NCBI RefSeq assembly: GCF_907165205.1
Contig: NC_058193.1
Location: forward strand, 38,085,021 to 38,149,020
Reading direction: 5' to 3'
Length of the DNA stretch: 64,000 bases
DNA from: Coccinella septempunctata
Lineage: Eukaryota > Arthropoda > Insecta > Coleoptera > Coccinellidae
The translations under genes and the position numbers were made by a program. This document shows positions 56,308 to 64,000 of this stretch, in pieces (within the stretch, counting starts at the first letter, position 1; each line of letters opens with the position of its first letter). The notes under the pieces are model-generated. The model ran no database searches and was not told the DNA's origin. It worked only from the letters and a program-made list of their open reading frames with translations.

Positions 56308-57540
56308 TTTGTTATGTTGGAAGCGGAGTTATTCCTGCGCTCTCAAATATCGAACTTTGAGCGAATAATGGTCTGAAAAAAAACTTTTCGCGGTAAAACT
56401 GAGAACACAATGCCGGGGTATCCCGGGCTTAAAACCGCTCGAATTTTAATTGTACGAAAAGCGTACTTTACACTCAAGCCCCGTTAAATTAATGCCTGCA
56501 AATGAATCGCGAATAAACAAGCTCTACTGGAAGTCCATAATAATGTTTCGCTTAATGCCTGCCTTCTTTCCTCCTCATTGTATACGGAAAAAAGGCATTC
56601 GAAGTACATAAAACGTGGCAGCAATGATTATGCTGAAATCTCGTTAAAAACAAACACCCTCTTAGCCGGGCTGTTCTGCGAATCGCCCTCTCTGCCCCTA
56701 CCTTTTTTAAACAGGTTCTTTAGTAGGTGTTGAAGCACCGTTCATTGCCCCCTCCCCGCGGACCCCCCACGCGGCAATCAACGCCCGCGACTAGATGGAG
56801 CTGCCTTCGCGCCCTGATCTCTGCCATTGTTTCATGCACCCTCCCCCGGCTTTTTTATTTTTCGTATAATTCGTTCTTTTCTCTCCCCGCGACAGTGTAT
56901 ACCTAAGGAACGAGGGTCGAAATTTGAAAAAGCCACTCTCGTTTGTCATTTAAAGTGGTCCCGTTGCCGGAGGCGAGGTGGAAATTGGCCTACGAATAAA
57001 AATCGACTGGTTTTGTCATCTTTTCCGGAAATTACTCTAATACTGCACTCATCATGTTTGTATTATGTTTCCACGTCCCGTATAATGAGGAAAGCGAAGT
57101 TTGTCGGGTAATTGCACGGGGGATTTTGGTGTGGTAGAAAATACCGACAGATATCGGGTTTCTTCGCTGAATTTTCAGCTTTACCGTCGTATCATGAAGT
57201 TTGACCCAGTAGTGGGTTGAAACTCCATTTCCTAAGTTATCTAAGTATGAATTTGTAGTGGTTTTAAGGGGAGAATTTTGGAGATAACATCCACACGATA
57301 AACCTTATGAATATCTGAGATGAAACTTAAATTTTTCCTTCTCTCAATATCGAAAGAAAAACTTTTTCATTTATGGGTGAACATTTTATCGAAGAATAAG
57401 AAACAACCATATTATTCGACCTACATTTAGCGTCGTGGAGACCTAGTGGATCTCGAAGATCAGATGGTAGAAAGAAAAAAGGTTCTGAGTAAAGTATGAA
57501 CTTTCAGCGGTGGGGGAAGCTTCTGCAGGGTCTCAAAGAT
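56308..57540. other. No recognisable gene; GC-rich patch
   Basis: 56680-56830 is C-rich (ccccctccccgcggaccccc). A 94-codon plus ORF at 56827-57111 has no recognisable domain. The remainder is unique. Confidence 0.4.
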
Positions 57541-57560
57541 GTAAAAAAAAATCGTCAGCT

Positions 57561-58589
57561 GTACATACTCGAGGGTGTCAGATTAAGATACTGTATATGC
57601 TCTACGTGTTGGATATGTTGATTGGACCCAAAGGAAGCTACTTTTCAAGGGACTAACAATTTGGACGTGACGCAAGGTCACAGCGGTCCTTTGAAAATGT
57701 AAAAAAAAATCATACTCGAGCGTGTCAGATTTTCATACAGATGGTTAATCTGTAGGCGTGTTGACCCATTAATCGAACACTAATCAGGAGGGGTTTTCTT
57801 AATCTGACCATTGAAGATGATAAAAATCCCTTTTTTTCGAATATTTCCCTCCCTGTACCACTAATCGTTTTTGTATTCATAATGAAAGTTGTAGATAATA
57901 AGATTTTACACAACTTTTGTCTGAATAAATTTTATATACTCTTAACAGTTCTCGAGTTAAAGGGCGATAAGGGCGACAAGCTTAGCCACACATGCGAAAG
58001 GGCAAGGTCAATGTAGAATCCCAGTCTTATCTACAATTGTCAAAATGACAAGGTATTTCTATGATGACAATATCGAAATTAGTCACAAAAATTTTAGTGT
58101 TGTCTGTGACTGAACCTTAGAATGTACTATTTTCCAACGAGTGAATTTTCGCTTCAGCATGTATCGCTAAACACCTCGCGTTAATCGCCATATATCTCAG
58201 AAACGTTTGAACGTAGAAAAAATTGCTTGGGACAAAGTTTGTAGAAAATGCTATGCTCTACAACTTTTATAATGAATGCGAAAAAGATTTGAAGCCCAGG
58301 GAAGGAGATAATTCAAAAAAACTGATTTTTGTAACATTTATGGCCAATTTTTATTGTTCCGGCTTGCTAAAACTGCCAGATTATATTTTGTCCGCTATTC
58401 TTGAATCATTACCTACAAAATAAGAAAAAACGCCACCGCGCTCGAGAATGTACACGTGACGTTTTTTTTGCAACTTTGGCGCCCTCCCACACATTTTCGA
58501 AACGCTTAGATTGACAGATTAAGAGAATATATACTTTTCAACATGTAATTAACCACATATATCTTAATCTGACACGCTCGAGTATGTAC
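57561..58589. mobile_element. Foldback element with 30-bp TIRs (family G)
   Basis: GTACATACTCGAGGGTGTCA plus 'gattaagata' at 57561-57590 is matched, 29 of 30, by the complement at 58560-58589. Inner sequence is also inverted-repetitive: 57830-57990 and 58190-58340 share 'caacttt.ataatgaat' in opposite orientation. About 1.03 kb. ORFs 57725-57913 and 58223-58423 are the two arms of this fold, not genes. Confidence 0.8.
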
Positions 58590-58710
58590 AACGATCGTTT
58601 TTTTATTACTATTCTGACAGGCTGTCCTAGACAATTCCCCCTATATACAGGTCTAATTTTTGGTAGAGGTACTCTACAGGGTCCATATATTAATCTGACA
58701 CGCTCGAGTA
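57713..58710. repeat. Second, interlocked pair of family G termini
   Basis: TACTCGAGCGTGTCAGATT at 57713-57731 pairs with its complement at 58692-58710. This pair overlaps but does not nest within 57561-58589. Both left-hand copies are preceded by 'atgtaaaaaaaaatc', suggesting a local duplication of one end by about 150 bp. Confidence 0.6.
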
Positions 58711-59480
58711 AATCCCGAGTTTCCCTCTTCGGCTCCCCAACTATTAGTTGGGGAACAAATTGGCGAATGCGCTGATTATTTTTGAAAATCTTATCTTCTT
58801 AATTTCTCAACGAAAGTTGAGGTTCTACAGCAGATTTTTGTTCCGGACGTTGGGGAACCAACTCATCAGCAGTTGGCTCGAATGAGTCGAGATTTCAAGG
58901 CCTAAATCGGGGTTCGCATCCATCAATTCCGAAGGCCACGCACGTGTGATATACGACGTGGGTCTGTCCGGTCTAGTCCCCCGGACTAGAAACGAAAGTA
59001 TATTCATCATTTCCGTATCCCGAGTCTGAGGGGGATATTAGCCAACAATCTGGATGCCGATGTAAACATAACGATATATCTAACCGGTGTTTACCTCTCC
59101 GGAGCGTGAACAGGGGATGACAAATTGTGAGTAAAGGTGGCCGGTGATAAACGGCCAACGTTTAGCGCCGGCCACTGGGCAGCTAATGATACCCCCGGAA
59201 CGCCCCGGGCTCTCTTATTGCCCCCTTTGATCTACTGCCGACACGGGGACGTCCCGAGGCGTGAACGGTGCACAGCGCAAACTTTGGTTTCATTGCCAGA
59301 ATTAAGGCTGCGATTAAAGAGGCTATTCGGGGAGATCAACGTTAGAAAACAGAATTCTACAGATGAGTTTACTATTTCCAAATTCAATCAGGTATCAAAC
59401 TGGTCAATTGTCAGTTTTTCGAGGCAGAAATTCATGTTCGAAGCAAGCTGGCCACACATGAAAATCTCACATCCAAAAAA
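58711..59480. other. No recognisable gene
   Basis: A 9-bp perfect stem 'tccccaact-att-agttgggga' lies at 58733-58753. The next 19 bases 'aacaaattggcgaatgcgc' also occur at 32457-32475. 59150-59300 is GC-rich with a 118-codon frame (59137-59493) and a minus shadow, no domains. Confidence 0.4.
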
Positions 59481-60719
59481 TATTGATATCTAGTTAGCCT
59501 AGGCCAGTTCCATGCATAAAAAATATAGCGTTACCATAGAAACGAACAATAACTCATTATAAGTGTCAGTGTGAAGTTTGAGGTCAATAAAGTAAAGCAG
59601 AGTTACGCAATAAATTGAAAGAAAGAAGATGTCCACCGAAATTGTGAAAATCGAAAAATTGGAGTATCGAGCCATCATCAAGTACCCTTATTTGAAAGGG
59701 TTCAGAGGTAAGCAGATTTACGAAGATATGCTTAATACCCTTGGTGATCAATGGCCTTCGTATGCGACTGTGAAACATTGGACTGCAAGAGGTAAATTTT
59801 CCATTGAAGATGATGACCGATCGGGAAGGATAGTTTCTGTGTCAGTCCCCGAAAATATCGATGCAGTTCATGACATGATTTTATCAGACCGTCTAATTGG
59901 GTAAAACGTTTATCTGAAGCATTGAATATTTCATACGAAAGCGTTCATCATATAGTTCACGTCAATTTGGATATGAGAAAAATTGCTGCAAAATGGATCC
60001 CTAAATGTTTGAATGTTGACCAAAAGCGTGCAAGAGTAGAAGCATCGCGTTCGATCTGTTCTCGATTTGAAAATTATGTAGACTACTTAAACCGAATTGT
60101 TACTATGGATGACACTTGGGTACATTTCTACGATCCACAAACAAAGCAACAATCGATGGAATGGCGACACTCTGGTTCCCCAAGACCTAAGAAGTTTCGT
60201 GACCAAAAATCTGCTGGAAAAGTTCTTGCTTCAGTTCTTTGGGATTGCCATGGAGTAATCAGGATTGATTTTTTGGATAAGGGTAGAACAATAACCGGAG
60301 ATTACTATTCGACATTACTGACCACCCTGCGGGAAAAATTAAAGAGAAAAGACACGAAAAGCTGCCGCATCACACAAATCTCATATTGCCATGCAAAAAA
60401 TTCGATATTTAGGGTTTGAATTACTAGAACACCCCCCTTATTCACCAAATTTGGCTCCATCCGACTATCATCTTCTTCCTCAACTGAAAAAAAATTAAAA
60501 GGTCGTAAATTTTCTTCCAACGAGGATGCAATAAAAGCTGTGGAGGTCTGGTTTTGCAGAGCAAGAAGAAACATTATTTTTGAAAGGTCTAGAGACGTTG
60601 CAGGTTTTCTGTAATAAATGTATCTAATTAAGAGGAGAATATATTGAGTAATAAAATATTTTGACATTGAAATTTTGTTTATTACTATAGTAGGCTAAGA
60701 ATTTTTCAATATATCCTGG
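59481..60719 (+). mobile_element. Mariner copy M6, longest copy, inactivated
   Basis: Spans almost the whole 1.24 kb element. The 3' inverted repeat ('ggctaagaatttttcaatat') is intact beside TA 60720-60721. The outermost ~11 bp of the 5' repeat are replaced. The frame starts MSTEIVKIEKLEYRAIIKYP (59629). There is a helix-turn-helix N-terminal part with a small deletion (KHWTARGKF), a stop/frameshift at 59902, then LNISYESVHHIVHVN and the first catalytic block TMDDTWVHFYDPQTK. Near 60360 a deletion of about 35 bp removes the FLQDNAPA segment with the second catalytic Asp. The third Asp block (SPNLAPSDYHL) is present in another frame. Confidence 0.93.
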
Positions 60720-61140
60720 TACTTTTTATGTTAACCATTGATACAAATGAACCGATGCTTGTAATGCGAATTTTATAGTCTTCGAGTTGAAACCGCGAGA
60801 AACGGCCTATACAAACTCAAACAGGCTAATAGAAATTCACATGTTACCTCGTAAGCCACCCATAACTCTCCCAGAGAGAGCGGTTCAGTGAACAGCCCCA
60901 ATAACGGGCGACAAGGTCGGAGTCTGCGAAAGCCTTTTAAATTCATATTGTGTGCATACGGATCCCATATTGCATTATCTACATTATATTGGAACAAGCA
61001 GGATCCCATCCCGCGTGTGTGCCGCCGAAAAAGTCAGATTTATTACAGATTCATGAGTTTAACTTCGTACCGATCTTATTTCCGCATGCGGGGGAGATAT
61101 AAATCGTTAGACCCCATAAAATAAATAAAATCATCGTTAT
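60720..61140. other. No recognisable gene
   Basis: About 420 bp of unique sequence with opposed ORFs (60773-61009 minus, 60888-61124 plus), neither with a recognisable domain. Confidence 0.4.
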
Positions 61141-61560
61141 TCAAATTGAAAATTGCGAAGGATAGACAATGAAAGTGTCGTTTCCGTGTTTTTCTTTCTT
61201 CGGAGTTGGGCACCCGTAACGCTGAGACGGGGAAGTTTGTTGTGAACTTGAACCAGTGGGGATACTTTTTGATGTTCCTTGCATGGGTCGATTCAAAAGG
61301 ACATTTGTGTTTTTTTTCCTTGAGATCACTTGATATTCTTTGAATTTCGAGCTAAAATCAACAAGAATGTCTATTTGAAAACTAGTTCCCACTACCATGA
61401 AGGTCTTTGGCTCACGTAAGGGTTGATAGTTGAGGAGAATCGTGTAAAAACGTTGTGTTCGAAGTGTTAAATTGAAGAAGTTTTTTCTAGGCAATGTGGC
61501 CATTTCAAAGATGGATTGCAAGCTAAATCTTCCATGGACATTTGATGGTGTGTGAACCAT
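61141..61560 (-). CDS. Unrecognised 139-residue open frame
   Basis: An uninterrupted minus-strand frame in AT-rich DNA, longer than expected by chance and not part of any repeat I recognise. It starts MVHTPSNVHGRFSLQSIFEM, has a central hydrophobic/helical stretch (RFYTILLNYQPLREP) and a Ser/Gln-rich, basic C-terminal third (GTSKSIPTGSSSQQTSPSQR). No signal peptide, no clear membrane segment and no known motif. The start abuts the mariner scrap M7. It could be an exon, a retrocopied fragment or part of an unnamed transposon. Confidence 0.3.
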   Translation of the reverse strand: MVHTPSNVHGRFSLQSIFEMATLPRKNFFNLTLRTQRFYTILLNYQPLREPKTFMVVGTSFQIDILVDFSSKFKEYQVISRKKNTNVLLNRPMQGTSKSIPTGSSSQQTSPSQRYGCPTPKKEKHGNDTFIVYPSQFSI

Positions 61561-61570
61561 TGATCAACGC

Positions 61571-61722
61571 ATGCCATCATCAAGTAGGTACCTATATTTA
61601 AAAGGGTTAAGAGGTAAGCAGATTTACGAGGACATGCTTAATACTCTTGGTGATCAATGTCCTTCGCATGCGACCGTGAACAATTGGACTGCAAGCTTCA
61701 AAAGTGTTACTATGGATGAGAC
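61571..61722 (+). mobile_element. Mariner scrap M7
   Basis: Contains the N-terminal segment GKQIYEDMLNTLGDQCPSHA to WTASFK, fused directly to VTMDET from the first catalytic block. It is a rearranged remnant with a 5-bp insertion near its start and no inverted repeats. Confidence 0.8.
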
Positions 61723-62339
61723 GCTGATTCACGAATCCATCTCACGAAATATTAGCGACCCCACCGACAAAACAAATGAGGTAACCTAACAAGCATCAGA
61801 AGAAACAAATTTGACAGGCTGGGATCGACCGTAATTTCGTAATCTCGCACGTCCAGAAGAGAAATTGTTAAGATTGCGGTTGAAGGCCCGACATCCACTA
61901 TAATTTCATTAGCCGGATAGACAAATGGATCCGGGTGGTCCGTGAAAATCTTGCTGCAACAGCAGGCGACTTGACCAACACCACTTTACACAACGACGCG
62001 AATATTATCAGGGAAGATACTGCCAAGTGTCCCTTTGTAAATGACTTCGGTAACTTTCATTTTGCGGCCGCCGCCGTGTATACCATGTGATACTAAAAGC
62101 TTCCGACGCTACCAGAAGTTGTTTCATTTCGGGCGGTATTGGGTCGATTTGCTAAATGGAGTAATACTGATGTACTGGATGATATTACTTATATTTCTCA
62201 GCCTGATGGCACGGAACAGATTTCTTGTATCAAAGAGAAATAGACCTAATTGGGAGTACAGATCAGTTCGGTATGTTTTTTGATGGTCAAAAGTGTATTC
62301 ATTTCAGAGAAAAATGAACGAACCCAATGCTCAATCGCT
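61723..62339. other. No recognisable gene
   Basis: Unique DNA with one 80-codon plus ORF (62041-62283) of no recognisable family. Confidence 0.4.
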
Positions 62340-62367
62340 GGCTTCTACTATTAAAACTGTTAAAATA

Positions 62368-63893
62368 CACTGCGCAAAAATATTAACGCACATTATGGAA
62401 ATCTCAAATTTATTCTACAACTGAAGGTGTTCTCAATGATAATTATTTTTTTCAGATTTATGCATGCATATGTTATCCACTTCCAACGGTTTTCTTCAAA
62501 ACAGATGTTTTTTCCCAGCAGGAATAAAAGAGATGATATTATCAGATTTTGAATGTATTGGCTCCATTCTAAAATCAGTTGTTCTCGATAAATTCTAGTG
62601 ATCAATAGTTTTTCTTTCGTTTGATTTTCTACACTGGATCGCTATGCAACGCGAAATACGCAATTTGACCCAAGAGGAATGTGCCCAAGCGGTAGTTTTG
62701 CGAGAAGAAGGCTGGACATACACAAGAATTGCAGAAAGGTTCGGAGTTTCCCATACAAGTGTGTCCAGAATGTTGCAGCGATTCAAGGAGACACGTATGA
62801 ATGTCCGAAGACCAGGACAGGGTACACCACGGGTAACAACTGCCATTCAAGAACGTTACTTGAGAGTTTCTTCGTTGAGACAACGGTTTGCAACCGCTCG
62901 CCTCCTTCAAATTCAGCTTGAGCAAACTCATGAGGTGCAAATTAGCTCCCAGACAATAAGAAATCGCCTCAGAGAATATGATTTAAGGCCTCGTGTCGCG
63001 GCAAGAGGCCCAGCTCTTACCCCAGCCCATTGAAGGGTGCGTTTGGATTTTGCGAGAGAGCATATCCATTGGGAAGAGGCCGATTGGGAAAGAGTTTTTT
63101 TCACAGATAAGTCTAGATTCTGCCTCCACCATTGTGATCGACGTTCCCTTGTATACAAACGTCCACATGAAAGATATGTTCAGTGCAATTTCCTGAATAC
63201 TACTGGTTTCGGGGGAGGATCGATTATGGTATGGAGTGGAATATCTTTGACTGCTCGCATAGACCTAGTGGTCGTTGATAATGGAACTATGAATGCTGAT
63301 AAGTATATAAGGAACATTCTTGAAGAGCATGTAGTGCCATTTGCCCCATACATTGGTGAAAATTTCATTTTTATGGACGATAATGCCAGACCCCATCGTG
63401 CGCGCATCGTTCAGGAGTACCTTGAAGAGGTTGAAGTCTCTCGAATGGAATGGCCAGCAAGAAGTCCAGATCTCAATCCGATTGAGCAGGTTTGGGACAA
63501 CCTCAATAGAAGGCTGAGAAGTTCAGAAAATCATCCAGCTACTCTTAATGACTTGGGAATCCAACTCGGAGATATCTGGGAAGGATTAGATTAGACCATT
63601 TTTAGATCATTCATTTTGAGTATGAACCGTCGTTGCCGAGCTGTAATTAACGCAAGGGGTGGATATACCAAGAATTAAATCACTTATCAGCATTTCAGTA
63701 TTTTGAAAATTGTTCATTTCTCTTCTTTCACATAAGATTCGGTGAAATCCTGAATTTTTCTTCCATTTAATGTGTCTTGTTTCGTTCAAAACCTTCCCGA
63801 GGGAACATAAAAAATAAGTTATAAAGTCAATGTAGAGTTGACTTTCATTAAAATTGAGATTTTCAGAATGTGCGTTAATTTTTTTGCGCAGTG
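62368..63893 (+). mobile_element. Tc1-like transposon, nearly intact
   Basis: 1526 bp, with TA duplicated at 62366-62367 and 63894-63895. TIRs begin CACTGCGCAAAAA, continue 'attaacgcacatt', and remain alignable for about 43 bp. The transposase frame (62644-63594) is broken by one in-frame stop only. The low decay compared with the mariner copies implies a more recent arrival. Confidence 0.95.
62644..63594 (+). pseudogene. Tc1-like transposase (DD34E) with one in-frame stop
   Basis: A 317-codon frame, close to the usual ~340. Residues 1-60 hold a helix-turn-helix (EEGWTYTRIAERFGVSHTSV) followed by RRPGQGTPR, the linker typical of the paired-like DNA-binding region. A second helical region ends at RPRVAARGPALTPAH. 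A TGA at 63031-63033 follows. It lies where related proteins have Arg and is one transition from CGA. The frame then continues LDFAREHIHWEEADW, the first catalytic Asp (FFTDKSRF), MDDNARPH, and NPIEQVWD. The second Asp and the Glu are separated by 34 residues, the DD34E signature. The start ATG was chosen as the first in frame. Transposase would act in the nucleus on its TIRs. As it stands this copy would give only the DNA-binding half. Confidence 0.95.
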
Positions 63894-64000
63894 TATTTGT
63901 ACTAGTCAAAGACACCCTGTATCACGCTTTCGGTTCATAATGCCTCCACGATGGAGTCCGATTGTGATTTGAAGTAGGGATGTGTCGTTCACGAACGAAC

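Larger units (their letters stand above)
62340..63925. mobile_element. Family B end fragment (B7) interrupted by the Tc1-like element
   Basis: Left flank 'ctactattaaaactgttaaa' ending in 'ata' and right flank 'tatttgtactagtcaaagac' plus 'accctgta' together make the family B terminus (compare 'gttaaaatatttgta' at 36488-36500). The 1.5 kb Tc1-like element sits at the TA within 'aaaatattt', duplicating it. Confidence 0.7.

Overview
The window looks like non-coding, repeat-dense nuclear DNA of an arthropod, most likely an insect. The evidence is AT-rich sequence, GT-AG introns inside transposon remnants, seven copies of one mariner family, a nearly intact Tc1-like element, non-LTR retrotransposon tails, and several tracts built on TTAGG, the usual arthropod telomere repeat. 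There is no operon-like coding, no CRISPR array and no convincing tRNA. I could not name the species or any host gene.

Layout. 0-10 kb: mostly unique DNA with an N-terminal mariner piece (2.5-3.1 kb), a 1.2 kb terminal-inverted-repeat (TIR) element (family A, 7.1-8.3 kb) and a C-terminal mariner piece (9.2-9.9 kb). 10.8-13.4 kb: a 15-unit, 174-bp satellite. 13.4-18.9 kb: three weak candidate minus-strand exons around an internally deleted mariner and a 2.7 kb TIR element carrying remnants of a spliced gene. 19.8-21.3 kb: a degenerate minisatellite and a purine-rich tract. 22.3-25.5 kb: a 5S-rRNA-like fragment, a mariner fragment and a LINE reverse transcriptase tail. 27.2-31.0 kb: degenerate TTAGG tracts, then a ~70-bp composite TTAGG array invaded by a MITE. 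32.5-33.4 kb: a 0.9 kb TIR element. 33.6-37.3 kb: a giant imperfect palindrome with ~1.55 kb arms around a possible two-exon gene. 38-39.6 kb: a small snap-back MITE and an inverted family A copy. 44.6-49.2 kb: shattered, tandemly duplicated RNase H/C-terminal ends of a LINE, one split by telomere-like DNA and one by a TTA-flanked MITE. 49.3-50.7 kb: foldback elements. 51.3-56.3 kb: a mariner fragment, a LINE tail, a candidate exon and the third family A copy. 57.5-58.7 kb: two interlocked inverted-repeat elements. 59.5-63.9 kb: the longest mariner copy, an unexplained 139-residue ORF, a small mariner scrap, and the Tc1-like element inserted into a small MITE (family B).

How it fits together: the window reads as intronic or intergenic DNA shaped by repeated insertion, inverted duplication and tandem duplication. 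Several nested insertions can be ordered in time because homologous empty sites lie in the same window. Host coding content is uncertain. The best candidates are 35578-35897 (+, two exons), 54669-54933 (-), 13465-13699 (-) and 15399-15538 (-). None has a recognised product, and short open frames of this size can arise by chance.
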